Source of the DNA: Flavobacteriaceae bacterium | Lineage (GTDB): Bacteria > Bacteroidota > Bacteroidia > Flavobacteriales > Flavobacteriaceae | Direction of reading: 5' to 3' | Assembly: GCA_002862805.1 (NCBI GenBank) | Contig: PKEA01000032.1 | Location: 1 to 43,505 of the forward strand | Length of the DNA stretch: 43,505 nucleotides | In this document: positions 24,343 through 33,657 of the stretch, piece after piece | Layout: every line of letters begins with the position of its first letter | How positions within the stretch are numbered: position 1 is the first letter of the stretch | Position numbers and translations under genes: made by a program | Notes under the pieces: model-generated | Database searches by the model: none | What the model was told of the DNA's origin: nothing | What the model saw: only the letters and a program-made list of their open reading frames with translations

Positions 24343-24376
24343 TCTAAAAATCTAAAAAATCCAAAAATCTAAAAAA
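24343..24376 (+). repeat. Short tandem repeat directly before the frr start codon
   Basis: Four A-rich units of 8-9 bp (TCTAAAAA type, one with TCC) run up to the base before the ATG. An A-rich unstructured leader could help translation initiation, since Bacteroidetes rarely use strong Shine-Dalgarno sites. Confidence 0.6.
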
Positions 24377-24940
24377 ATGACTGAAGAAATTAATTTTATA
24401 ATAGACGAAGCAAAAGAATCAATGAATGGATCTATTGCTCATTTAGAAAAAGAATTTTTAAACATTAGAGCAGGAAAAGCTTCTCCTCAAATGTTAGGTG
24501 GAGTATTTGTAGACTATTATGGCTCTCAAACTCCATTGTCTCAAGTTGCAAATATTAATGCTGCAGACGCAAGAACATTAACAGTTACGCCTTGGGAAAA
24601 ACCTATGTTACAAGCTATTGAAAAAGCAATTATGATTGCTAATTTAGGCTTAAACCCAATGAATAATGGAGATAATATTATTATTAATATTCCACCATTA
24701 ACTGAGGAAAGAAGGAAAGATTTAGCTAAACAAGCTAAAGCTGAAGCTGAAGATGCAAAAATAGGTATTAGAAATGCTCGTAAAGATGCCAATAACGATA
24801 TTAAAAAAGAAGAGAAAAACGGAACTTCTGAAGACATTTGTAAATCTGCTGAAGAAGAAATCCAAAAGCTAACAGACGCTTATATCAAAAAAATAGACGA
24901 AGTTCTTTCTGTAAAAGAAGCGGAAATAATGAAAGTTTAA
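24377..24940 (+). CDS. frr: Ribosome recycling factor
   Basis: The 187-residue protein splits the post-termination ribosome together with EF-G. The sequence has the RRF pattern throughout: HLEKEFLNIRAGKASPQML near the start, VTPWEKPMLQAIEKAI in the middle, and a C-terminal helical part with RKDANNDIKKEEKNG. Length is as expected. It lies downstream of pyrH and ends at a good terminator. Confidence 0.97.
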   Translation: MTEEINFIIDEAKESMNGSIAHLEKEFLNIRAGKASPQMLGGVFVDYYGSQTPLSQVANINAADARTLTVTPWEKPMLQAIEKAIMIANLGLNPMNNGDNIIINIPPLTEERRKDLAKQAKAEAEDAKIGIRNARKDANNDIKKEEKNGTSEDICKSAEEEIQKLTDAYIKKIDEVLSVKEAEIMKV

Positions 24941-24948
24941 TTACATTA

Positions 24949-24977
24949 AAATCCCGATTTACTCGGGATTTTTTATT
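24949..24977 (+). terminator. Terminator after frr
   Basis: A 9-bp stem AAATCCCGA / TCGGGATTT with a 5-nt loop, followed by T residues. Confidence 0.9.
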
Positions 24978-25012
24978 TAAAAAATAGTACTTTAGCATTT
25001 CAAATTCATTGA

Positions 25013-27496
25013 ATGAAACAGATTCTAATTTTAGTAATTTTCTTTCTTAGTAATTTTTTAGTGGCACAAACTAAAATAAATGGCCAAGTAGTTGATTTTG
25101 ATACAACTATACCTGTTGCATTTGCTAAAATAACTTATGAAAGCAAAACTTTTATGACAGATTGGGAAGGAAAGTTTTCATTAGTTGTATCTGATTTTAA
25201 AAAACCTGTTTATGTTACCTACAAAGGATATTATGAAAAATCATGCTATCCTGTAAACAACGAAAAATTATTTGTTGTTAAAATGATAACTAACATCAAT
25301 ATTAAAAACAATGAAATTTATTCTGATCAAAAAGTAAATCTTATTGTTAAAAAAGTTTACGACAATCAAAGTAAAAATGATCCTGAAAAAGTATTTTTAA
25401 ACTTTGAATATAAAAATTACGAATACCTTCAAATTAGTGCAAATCCTGATAGCATTTCAGGAAAAATTGATACCATCCACAAAAAATCAATTTTTGGAAA
25501 ACACAAAATAAAATTAGATTCATCGAACTACAGATTTAAAAAGTTAGTAGAGAAAAATCACATTTATCAAACTGAAAAAGTAAATTTAATTCAACAAAAT
25601 AAAGGCACACAAAAAGAAACTATTCTCGCTACAAGAATGGCTGGTTTCAAAGAACCTATTTATGAATATTTAGGATTAAAATTATTATCCTATTCGGTTT
25701 ATGAAAACCCTTTTGAAATTTTAGAAACACCTTTACAAAACCCTATTTCTAATATAGGAAGAAGGTTATATGTCTATAACTTAATAGACAGTATTCAACA
25801 TCAAGGAAGAAAAACATATCGTGTTTATTTTCAACCTAAAAAAATTCGTTCAAATAGATTAAGAGGTCTTTTATATATTGATGCAGAAAGTTATGCTATC
25901 TCTAAAGCACAATTTAGAATTTACGGAATTGTAAATATAGAAGCAACTTATACTTTTGATTATTTAAAAGAACATAAAATTTGGTTTCCTAAAAAGAGAA
26001 TGTTTTATGTAAAAAAAGGAACGAATAATCAAGATTTAAAAATTTTAGGAAGCACCATTAAATTTAACTCAAGTTCTGAAGAAAAAATTAGTAAAAATGC
26101 GAGCGACAGAGCCTATTTAACTATCGAATCAACACCTTTCGATTTAGAAATTGGTAAAGAAATTGTAATAAATGAACCAAAAATTAAAATTGAATTACCA
26201 AAAAGTAGTTTTAATAAAGATGAAAAATATTGGGCAGGATTTGCTAAAGATTCTATTGATAAAAGAAAATTAAAAACTTATGTGTCATTAGACAGTTTAT
26301 CTACTGCAAACAAAATTGAACACAGGTTATTTTTAGGTAAAAAAATAATTAACGGTTACGTACCAATAAATATAATTGATTTAGACTTAAGAACAATAGT
26401 TAAATACAACAACTATGAAGGGTTTAGACTTGGACTCGGCGGAGTAACAAATTCAAAATTATCAGAAAAATATAAGGTTGGTTTTTATGGAGCTTACGGA
26501 TTAAAAGACAATCAATTTAAATACGGAATAACACCTTCATACTTATTAAATAATAAAAGTGAAACCTGGCTAAGTGCCTCATATTCTGATGATGTAAGTG
26601 AACTCGCACAAACTAGTTTTGTTACCGATTCTAGAAAATTTAGGCTATATGATCCTCGACCAATTAATATTTCAACTTTTTACAACATTAAAACTGCTGC
26701 AGTAATTTTAGAAAGTAAAGTTTTACCAAAATTAAGCAGCTATTTCTCTATTTCACAAAATGAAATTCAACCCTTATTTGATTATACTTTTGTTAATAAC
26801 GGGATGAATTATACTCAATATTCCATTTCGTCTGTATTACTTGGCTTACAATGGAATCCGTTTAGCAATTACATGAGTACTCCTCTAGGAGTAATTGAAA
26901 TTGAAAAACGTCACCCAAAATTTTCATTACAATACACGCAAACTATTCCTGATGTTCTAGGAAATGATTTTACTTTTTCGAAAATTGACTTCAAAACATT
27001 CTATGAATTACCATATTTATCTGGGCAAAAAAGTTCAATTGTATTTCAAGGAGGAATAGCTTTTGGCGATGTTCCATTGACTCATTTATATAGTGTTGCC
27101 CCAAACAACATTAACAAAGATGCCATTTTGGAAAGACTAACATTTGCTGGCAAAAACAGCTTTGAAACCATGTATTACAACGAGTTCTTTTCAAATAAAT
27201 ATACATCACTACAGCTTAAACATACTTTTAATAAAATAGATTTAGGTTACAAAATAACACCCGAGTTTTCTATTGTAACTAGAATGGCTTGGGGAGAAAT
27301 TGACGATATAAACAAACACCTTGGTTTAGCTTTTAAATCATTAGAAAAAGGATTCTTCGAAAGTGGAATTGAAGCGAATAAAATATATAAAGGTTTAGGA
27401 CTAACTGCATTTTACAGATATGGTCCTAATCAATTAGCTCGTTTTGACGACAATTTATCTATTAAAATTTCTTATTTCATAGATTTAGGACTATAA
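25013..27496 (+). CDS. DUF5686 outer-membrane protein with carboxypeptidase-like regulatory domain
   Basis: The 827-residue protein has a signal peptide (about 1-19, ending LVAQ) and an N-terminal carboxypeptidase-regulatory-like beta-sandwich (about 20-95, INGQVVDFDTTIPVAFAKI). The rest resembles DUF5686, with the conserved block NPISNIGRRLYVYNLIDS near 243-260. The C-terminal 400 residues are rich in amphipathic strands ending in ISYFIDLGL, which fits a beta-barrel in the outer membrane. It may be related to TonB-dependent or assembly proteins, but its function is unknown. It is followed by its own promoter-bearing gap before the MMPL gene. Confidence 0.85.
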   Translation: MKQILILVIFFLSNFLVAQTKINGQVVDFDTTIPVAFAKITYESKTFMTDWEGKFSLVVSDFKKPVYVTYKGYYEKSCYPVNNEKLFVVKMITNINIKNNEIYSDQKVNLIVKKVYDNQSKNDPEKVFLNFEYKNYEYLQISANPDSISGKIDTIHKKSIFGKHKIKLDSSNYRFKKLVEKNHIYQTEKVNLIQQNKGTQKETILATRMAGFKEPIYEYLGLKLLSYSVYENPFEILETPLQNPISNIGRRLYVYNLIDSIQHQGRKTYRVYFQPKKIRSNRLRGLLYIDAESYAISKAQFRIYGIVNIEATYTFDYLKEHKIWFPKKRMFYVKKGTNNQDLKILGSTIKFNSSSEEKISKNASDRAYLTIESTPFDLEIGKEIVINEPKIKIELPKSSFNKDEKYWAGFAKDSIDKRKLKTYVSLDSLSTANKIEHRLFLGKKIINGYVPINIIDLDLRTIVKYNNYEGFRLGLGGVTNSKLSEKYKVGFYGAYGLKDNQFKYGITPSYLLNNKSETWLSASYSDDVSELAQTSFVTDSRKFRLYDPRPINISTFYNIKTAAVILESKVLPKLSSYFSISQNEIQPLFDYTFVNNGMNYTQYSISSVLLGLQWNPFSNYMSTPLGVIEIEKRHPKFSLQYTQTIPDVLGNDFTFSKIDFKTFYELPYLSGQKSSIVFQGGIAFGDVPLTHLYSVAPNNINKDAILERLTFAGKNSFETMYYNEFFSNKYTSLQLKHTFNKIDLGYKITPEFSIVTRMAWGEIDDINKHLGLAFKSLEKGFFESGIEANKIYKGLGLTAFYRYGPNQLARFDDNLSIKISYFIDLGL

Positions 27497-27543
27497 ACCT
27501 CTCTTTCTTTAGCTTGAAATTTAGCTAATTAAGCAATATTCCT

Positions 27544-27551
27544 TACCTTTG
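27544..27551 (+). promoter_or_regulatory. -7 promoter box of the RND/MMPL transporter gene
   Basis: TACCTTTG matches TAnnTTTG and ends 18 nt before the ATG at 27570. It also shows that an in-frame TTG at 27549 lies inside the promoter and is not the start. Confidence 0.6.
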
Positions 27552-27569
27552 CGCTCTAAAATTTTTAAC

Positions 27570-29975
27570 ATGTTAAAGTGGTTAAGCACTAGCTTCTGGG
27601 ATTTTATTGCACGATTTATTTTAAGAAACAGAATAATATTATTAATAACATTAGTACTATTTACTGTTTTTATGGCTTTCCAATGGAAAAACATGCGATT
27701 TACTTATACCGAAGCGAATCTATTGCCAGACGATCATATCATTAATCAAGAATACAATTCATTTCTAGATAAATTTGGAGAAGAAGGAAATCTAGTAGTG
27801 ATAGGCTTTAAAGATTCTACTTTTTTTACCGAAAAAAATATTTTACTTTGGGAAGACTTTATTGGGGAAATAAAAAAAGACAAAGCCGTTGATTTTACCT
27901 TATCAATTGAAGATTTAAAAGTATTAAAAAAAGACACCTTAAATCAAAAATTTAAACTTGTTCCTTTTATCAATAAAGAGGATTTTAGTCCTGAATATTT
28001 GAAAGAAAAAGAACATGAATTCTACAACAATCTTCCGTTCTACGAAGGAATGTTGTTCAATAAAGAAACAGGTTCTGTTCGATTTGCAATTTACATGAAC
28101 AAAAAAATTGTAAACACTGCTGCACGTAAAGATTTTATATTAAAATATCTAAGCAAAGAAAAAGTTGCTAAATTTGAAAAAGAAAGCGGAATAGATTTAC
28201 GAATTTCAGGAATGCCTTACATCCGTACTTTAAACTCTCAAAGCATAATTAGTGAAATTGGACTGTTTGTATTTGCTGCGTTATTTATTACTTCATTGTT
28301 ATTTTTCTTTTTCTTTAGAAGTTTTAGAGCCACTTTAATATCAATGTGTATTGTAATTATTGGCGTAATGTGGTCATTTGGAACACTGGGTTTATTAAAT
28401 TACGAAATAACAGTGCTTACAGCAATAATTCCGCCGCTAATCATTGTAATTGGTATTCCAAATTGTATTTTCTTAATCAATAAGTACCAACAAGAAATAA
28501 AAAAACACGGTAATAAAGCAAAATCATTACAACGTGTAATTTCTAAAGTTGGAAACGCAACTTTAATGACTAATTTAACTACTGCAGCTGGCTTTGCTAC
28601 TTTCATAGCTACTGATAGCGAATTACTTACCGAATTTGGTATTGTTGCTTCATTAAACATCATCTTTTTATTTTTCTTGTGTTTAATTATTATTCCTATC
28701 ATATACAGTTACATGCCACTTCCAAAAGAAAAGCATTTAGCTCACTTAGGAAAAAACTATATTAAGTCTTTCGTTGATTGGACAGAAAATATAGTAAAAA
28801 ATCATACTGTTAAAGTGTATAGCACTGCAATTGTATTGTTAGTACTTGGTATTATTGGTATGTATCAAATAAAAATTTCGGGAAGTATCATTGAAGATAT
28901 GCCTAAGAAAACAGGTTTTTTTGATGATATTTTATTTTATGAAAATGAATTCGATGGTGTAATGCCACTTGAAATAATGATTGACACAAAAAGAAAAAAA
29001 GGTGCATTAAAATCTGTCACATTAAAAAGAATAAACGAACTTCAAGAAACAATTGAAGAAATTCCTGAATTATCTAAACCTGTTTCTATTGTTAATTTAG
29101 TAAAATACTCAAAGCAAGCATATTATAATGGCAATCCTGAATATTATGAATTACCTACAAAACAAGAAGAAGCCTTTATTTTATCATACATTAAAAAGTC
29201 TACAAACGGCAATCAAAATATGATGAAAAGCTATGTAGATAGCACAGGGCAATATGCAAGAGTAACCACTTTTATGAGAGACATAGGTACTGATAAAATG
29301 GAAAAAATTGAAGAACGTTTACAAGAAAAAATTAACAAACTTTTCCCAAGTGAACGGTATATAGTTACAATGACAGGTAAAGCCTACGTTTTTGAAAAAG
29401 GAACCCATTATCTTGTTAAAAATCTAGTTCTATCATTGTTATTTGCTATTGTATTGATATCATTATTAATGGCATATTTATTCAGATCGTTTAAAATGAT
29501 TGTTGTTTCATTAGTTCCAAACTTACTACCATTAATCATCACAGCTGGATTAATGGGCTTTTTAGGAGTACCAATTAAACCATCAACAATATTAGTTTTT
29601 AGTATTGCATTTGGTATATCAGTTGATGACACCATTCACTTTTTGGCAAAATACCGTCAAGAATTAATTGCTAATAATTGGAGAATTAAACGTTCAGTTT
29701 TCAGCACTATGAAAGAAGCTGGTGTAAGTATGTTTTACACTTCGGTAGTATTGTTTTTTGGGTTTTCGGTATTTACACTTTCTAGTTTTGGTGGAACCGT
29801 AGCTTTAGGAGGATTAGTAGCCGCAACATTACTTTTTGCTATGCTTTCTAATTTAATATTATTACCCGCATTGTTACTTTCATTAGAAAAAACAATAGCC
29901 AATAAAGAAGAATTTTTAGAGCCTACTATAGATATTCTAGCAGATGATTCAGATGATGAAATCTCAACAAATTAA
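27570..29975 (+). CDS. RND-family (MMPL-like) transporter
   Basis: The 801-residue inner-membrane protein has the internal duplication of RND/MMPL permeases. One N-terminal helix is followed by a large periplasmic loop and five to six helices, and then the same layout repeats. Typical sequences are VLTAIIPPLIIVIGIPNCIF in the first half and the equivalent ISVDDTIHFLAKYRQE in the second. It likely exports lipids or hydrophobic compounds using the proton gradient; hopanoid- or lipid-type substrates are possible but not shown. No membrane-fusion or TolC-like partner is adjacent. The start is the ATG just after the promoter. Confidence 0.88.
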   Translation: MLKWLSTSFWDFIARFILRNRIILLITLVLFTVFMAFQWKNMRFTYTEANLLPDDHIINQEYNSFLDKFGEEGNLVVIGFKDSTFFTEKNILLWEDFIGEIKKDKAVDFTLSIEDLKVLKKDTLNQKFKLVPFINKEDFSPEYLKEKEHEFYNNLPFYEGMLFNKETGSVRFAIYMNKKIVNTAARKDFILKYLSKEKVAKFEKESGIDLRISGMPYIRTLNSQSIISEIGLFVFAALFITSLLFFFFFRSFRATLISMCIVIIGVMWSFGTLGLLNYEITVLTAIIPPLIIVIGIPNCIFLINKYQQEIKKHGNKAKSLQRVISKVGNATLMTNLTTAAGFATFIATDSELLTEFGIVASLNIIFLFFLCLIIIPIIYSYMPLPKEKHLAHLGKNYIKSFVDWTENIVKNHTVKVYSTAIVLLVLGIIGMYQIKISGSIIEDMPKKTGFFDDILFYENEFDGVMPLEIMIDTKRKKGALKSVTLKRINELQETIEEIPELSKPVSIVNLVKYSKQAYYNGNPEYYELPTKQEEAFILSYIKKSTNGNQNMMKSYVDSTGQYARVTTFMRDIGTDKMEKIEERLQEKINKLFPSERYIVTMTGKAYVFEKGTHYLVKNLVLSLLFAIVLISLLMAYLFRSFKMIVVSLVPNLLPLIITAGLMGFLGVPIKPSTILVFSIAFGISVDDTIHFLAKYRQELIANNWRIKRSVFSTMKEAGVSMFYTSVVLFFGFSVFTLSSFGGTVALGGLVAATLLFAMLSNLILLPALLLSLEKTIANKEEFLEPTIDILADDSDDEISTN

Positions 29976-29979
29976 TAAT

Positions 29980-29987
29980 TATATTTG
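29980..29987 (+). promoter_or_regulatory. -7 promoter box of asnS
   Basis: TATATTTG fits TAnnTTTG, 54 nt before the ATG. Confidence 0.5.
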
Positions 29988-30041
29988 CATTCATTATACA
30001 GTACGATTTGAGCATATCAAATCAAAAAAATAAATAGAAAG

Positions 30042-31487
30042 ATGAAACATATTAAAGTTAAAGACCTTTTAAATAGTACAAAAACATTACAAGAAGTAAC
30101 TGCTAAAGGTTGGGTAAGAACATTTAGAAACAATCAATTTATTGCATTAAATGACGGTTCTACCATTCATAATATTCAGTGTGTTGTTGATTTCGAAAAC
30201 ACACCTGATGAAACTTTAAAAAGAATAACTACTGGTGCTGCAGTTTGTGTAAAAGGAACATTACAGGAGAGTCAAGGAAAAGGACAATCTGTAGAAATTC
30301 AGGTTTCACAAATAGAAATTTTAGGAGATAGCGATGCTGAAAAATTTCCAATGCAACCTAAAAAACACTCTTTAGAGTTTTTGAGAGAAAATGCTCATTT
30401 AAGGGTAAGAACTAATACATTTAGCGCAATTATGAGAGTTCGTTCTACACTTTCATTTGCAGTACATCAATATTTTCAAGAAAATGGTTTTTTTTATGTA
30501 AACACACCTATTATTACAGGAAGTGATGCGGAAGGAGCTGGTGAAATGTTTAAAGTAACTGCTTTACCATTTGACAAAACTCCAAGAACTGAAGAAGGAA
30601 AAGTAAATTACAAAGAAGATTTCTTTGGTAAAGAAACTAACTTAACCGTTTCTGGACAATTAGAAGCTGAAACCTATGCAATGGCCTTAGGTCAAGTATA
30701 TACTTTCGGACCAACATTTAGAGCTGAAAACTCAAACACATCTCGCCACTTGGCAGAGTTTTGGATGATTGAACCAGAGGTTGCTTTTAATGATTTAGAC
30801 GCTAACATGGATTTAGCGGAAGATTTTATCAAAAATGTTATCAAATACACACTTAATAAATGTGAGGACGACTTGAACTTCTTAAATGACCGTTTACTTC
30901 AAGAAGAAAAAACAAAACCTCAGGCTGAAAGAAGCGAAATGAGTTTACTTGAAAAATTAAACTTCATTACCGAAAATAATTTCAAACGCGTTTCTTATAC
31001 TGAGGCTATTGATATTTTAAAAAATTCAACTCCAAACAAAAAGAAAAAATTCAATTATATTATTGAAGAATGGGGGGCTGATTTACAAAGTGAGCACGAA
31101 CGTTTCTTAGTTGAAAAACACTTTAAATGTCCGGTAATTTTATTTGATTATCCTGCAAAAATCAAAGCATTTTACATGCGTTTGAACGACAATACTGAAC
31201 CAGGAAAAGAAACCGTAAGAGCTATGGATATATTATTCCCTGGAATTGGTGAAATTGTTGGTGGTTCTCAACGTGAAGAGCGTTTAGATATCTTAATAGA
31301 AAAAATGAAAGCTTTAGGAATTGAAGAAGAAGAACTTTGGTGGTACTTAGACACTAGAAAATTTGGTTCTGCAGTTCATTCAGGATTTGGATTAGGATTT
31401 GAAAGATTGGTTTTATTCGTAACAGGAATGTCTAACATTCGCGATGTAATACCTTTCCCAAGAACACCACAAAACGCCGAATTTTAA
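30042..31487 (+). CDS. asnS: Asparaginyl-tRNA synthetase
   Basis: The 481-residue class IIb synthetase charges tRNA-Asn. It has an N-terminal OB-fold anticodon domain (about 18-110, GWVRTFRNNQFIALNDGS), motif 2 FRAENSNTSRHLAEFWMIEPE-type (in the middle) and motif 3 GFGLGFERLVLFVTG near the end. The NTSRHLAEFWM wording distinguishes it from AspRS. Its presence implies direct tRNA-Asn charging. rpoN follows after 81 bp that hold an inverted repeat. Confidence 0.97.
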   Translation: MKHIKVKDLLNSTKTLQEVTAKGWVRTFRNNQFIALNDGSTIHNIQCVVDFENTPDETLKRITTGAAVCVKGTLQESQGKGQSVEIQVSQIEILGDSDAEKFPMQPKKHSLEFLRENAHLRVRTNTFSAIMRVRSTLSFAVHQYFQENGFFYVNTPIITGSDAEGAGEMFKVTALPFDKTPRTEEGKVNYKEDFFGKETNLTVSGQLEAETYAMALGQVYTFGPTFRAENSNTSRHLAEFWMIEPEVAFNDLDANMDLAEDFIKNVIKYTLNKCEDDLNFLNDRLLQEEKTKPQAERSEMSLLEKLNFITENNFKRVSYTEAIDILKNSTPNKKKKFNYIIEEWGADLQSEHERFLVEKHFKCPVILFDYPAKIKAFYMRLNDNTEPGKETVRAMDILFPGIGEIVGGSQREERLDILIEKMKALGIEEEELWWYLDTRKFGSAVHSGFGLGFERLVLFVTGMSNIRDVIPFPRTPQNAEF

Positions 31488-31503
31488 AATAAATTGTTAA
31501 TTC

Positions 31504-31549
31504 GTTAATTTGGTTATTTGTTCTTAACTTTACAAATAACCAAATTAAC
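31504..31549. promoter_or_regulatory. 18-bp perfect inverted repeat enclosing the probable rpoN -7 box
   Basis: Arms at 31504-31521 and 31532-31549 are exact reverse complements (GTTAATTTGGTTATTTGT type). The 10-nt loop plus first arm base holds TAACTTTA (31525-31532) followed by C, a -7 box variant 36 nt before the rpoN ATG. It could be a regulator-binding site over the promoter or an asnS terminator that lacks a T-run. Confidence 0.5.
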
Positions 31550-31568
31550 AAATACACAAATAAAATTA

Positions 31569-33032
31569 ATGTTAAAGCATAGTTTACAATTCAAATTATC
31601 ACAAAAACTATCTCCTCAGCAAATTCAGTTGATGAAGTTAATTCAATTGCCTACACAAGCTTTTGAACAACGTCTTCAAGAAGAATTAGTTGAAAACCCT
31701 GCATTAGAAAACGGTAAAGAGGAAACTTCTGAACTAGACGATTATAATGATACTGATGATTATAATAATGATGATTATGACAACGAAAGAATTGACACTG
31801 AAGACATTAACATTGACGAATATTTAAGTAACGACGAAACTCCCGATTATAAATATCAATCTAATAATTACAGTGATGATGACGAAGAAAAATCAATGCC
31901 TCATGCTGCGGTTATCAGTTTTCATCAAGACCTGCTTAATCAATTAAATACTTTTATTTTAAATGATGAAGAACGAGTTATAGCTGAATTTTTAGTAGGA
32001 AGCATTGATGACATGGGCTACATTAGAAGAACCATTCAAGATATTGTAGATGATTTAGCTTTCACTCAAGGCGTTTATTCAGACAATGAAACAGTAGAGC
32101 GTATTTTACTAATTGTACAAGAACTTGAACCTGCCGGTGTGGGCGCAAGAGATTTACAAGAATGTTTATTATTACAATTAAAACACAAAACTCCTTCAGA
32201 AGCAGTTGAATTAGCTATTGACATTATTGAGAATCAATTTGACGCATTTACCAAAAAGCATTATGAAAAATTGATTCAGAAATATGATATTTCTAAAGAA
32301 CAGTTAAGAAAGGGAATTGAAGAAATTGAAAAACTAAACCCAAAACCAGGAGGTGCTTTTGACAGCAATTTAAAACCAATTGAGCACGTTATTCCAGATT
32401 TTACAATAAGAATAGTTGAGGATGAACTTGAACTACTTTTAAACGGAAGAAACGCGCCAGAACTTCACATTTCAAAAGATTATCAAGAAATGCTAAGAAG
32501 TTATAAAGACACTAGCGAAAAAAGTAATTCTCAAAAAGATGCAGTTCAGTTTATCAAACAAAAATTAGATGCTGCAAAATGGTTTATAGACGCTATTAAA
32601 CAACGTCAAGAAACCTTATATGTTACCATGAATGCAATTATGCATTATCAAATGGAATATTTTTTAGAAGGAGATGAAACTAAGTTAAAACCAATGATTT
32701 TAAAAGACATTGCTGATTTAGTAGGTTTAGATATTTCTACAGTTTCTAGAGTTGCGAATAGTAAATATGTAGATACTCCTTACGGAACAAAACTGATTAA
32801 AGAGTTTTTTAGCGAAGCAATGAAAAACGATCAAGGTGAAGATGTTTCTACAATCGAAATAAAAAATATCCTTCAAAAAATAATTGAAACAGAGGACAAA
32901 AGAAAACCTTTCCCAGACGATAAACTTGCTGAAGAATTAAAAGAAAAAGGATATCCTATTGCCAGAAGAACTATTGCAAAATATAGAGAGCAATTAGATA
33001 TTCCGGTGGCTCGTTTACGAAAAAAAATATAG
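31569..33032 (+). CDS. rpoN: RNA polymerase sigma-54 factor
   Basis: The 487-residue protein has the sigma-54 layout. Region I is Gln/Leu-rich (LSPQQIQLMKLIQLPTQAF), binds enhancer-binding ATPases and starts within the first 15 residues. An acidic linker (about 50-105, many Asp/Asn) follows, then the core-binding domain, a helix-turn-helix (ISTVSRVANSKYVDT) and the RpoN box ARRTIAKYRE (465-474). The last differs from the usual ARRTVAKYRE by one Ile. The start is the ATG at 31569, since region I begins right there; the longer in-frame ORF covers the inverted repeat and promoter. It recognises -24/-12 promoters; targets are not in the window as far as I can see. Confidence 0.96.
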   Translation: MLKHSLQFKLSQKLSPQQIQLMKLIQLPTQAFEQRLQEELVENPALENGKEETSELDDYNDTDDYNNDDYDNERIDTEDINIDEYLSNDETPDYKYQSNNYSDDDEEKSMPHAAVISFHQDLLNQLNTFILNDEERVIAEFLVGSIDDMGYIRRTIQDIVDDLAFTQGVYSDNETVERILLIVQELEPAGVGARDLQECLLLQLKHKTPSEAVELAIDIIENQFDAFTKKHYEKLIQKYDISKEQLRKGIEEIEKLNPKPGGAFDSNLKPIEHVIPDFTIRIVEDELELLLNGRNAPELHISKDYQEMLRSYKDTSEKSNSQKDAVQFIKQKLDAAKWFIDAIKQRQETLYVTMNAIMHYQMEYFLEGDETKLKPMILKDIADLVGLDISTVSRVANSKYVDTPYGTKLIKEFFSEAMKNDQGEDVSTIEIKNILQKIIETEDKRKPFPDDKLAEELKEKGYPIARRTIAKYREQLDIPVARLRKKI

Positions 33033-33033
33033 T

Positions 33034-33657
33034 ATGTCAGCTTTAAAGAAAGTACTTCCGTTATTTTCATACATATATCATCCAATATTTATTTCAATTT
33101 ATGGAACACTATTTTATTTTTTAGTTTCTCCTAGTTATGAATATATTCCACTAAACAAGGTTTATTTAATATTAATACAAGTTGCAATACTAACATTATT
33201 ACTTCCGCTATCACTTTATTTTTTATTTGTTTCTATAGGTGTAATTTCATCATTTACTGAAGCTAATTTAAAAGAAAGACGAATCCCTATAACTATTCAG
33301 GCGTTACTGCTGTTTTTTTTATTAAATTTTAGTGTTTCATTAGATGAATTACCTGAGTTATATTACTTTTTCCTTGGTGGGTTTTTAAGTAGTGTATTGG
33401 CATTAATTTCTGTATTATTGAAATTTAAAGCAAGTCTTCATATGATTGGAATTAGTTCATTAGCGACTTTTATTTACAGTTTAGCAACATTATACGAATT
33501 ACCATTAGTCAATAGCGTTGCTTTATCTATTATATGCATTGGATTAGTTGCTTCCTCAAGATTATACATGAAATCACATACTAATTTGGAATTATTAGTA
33601 GGCTTGATAATAGGAATAATTTCTCAGGTAGGTTTGTGGTATTTTTGGTTATTATAG
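33034..33657 (+). CDS. PAP2-like integral membrane protein, degenerate motifs
   Basis: The 207-residue protein has about six membrane segments. A cytosolic loop KERRIPI (80-86), LHMIGISS (135-142) and SRLYMKSHTNLE (175-186) are in the order of the three phosphatase motifs of PAP2 enzymes. The third reads S-R-x5-H-x3-E rather than SRx5Hx3D, and the PSGH motif is not kept, so catalytic function is doubtful. Many Bacteroidetes have a related uncharacterised protein. It starts 1 bp after the rpoN stop and its last 6 bp overlap the convergent beta-barrel gene. Confidence 0.65.
   Translation: MSALKKVLPLFSYIYHPIFISIYGTLFYFLVSPSYEYIPLNKVYLILIQVAILTLLLPLSLYFLFVSIGVISSFTEANLKERRIPITIQALLLFFLLNFSVSLDELPELYYFFLGGFLSSVLALISVLLKFKASLHMIGISSLATFIYSLATLYELPLVNSVALSIICIGLVASSRLYMKSHTNLELLVGLIIGIISQVGLWYFWLL

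Noticed and set aside
27549..27569. TTG start upstream of the RND transporter
   Set aside because: It overlaps the -7 box TACCTTTG; the ATG at 27570 has the right spacing.
31518..31568. Longer rpoN ORF
   Set aside because: It runs through the inverted repeat and promoter; region I begins at the ATG at 31569.
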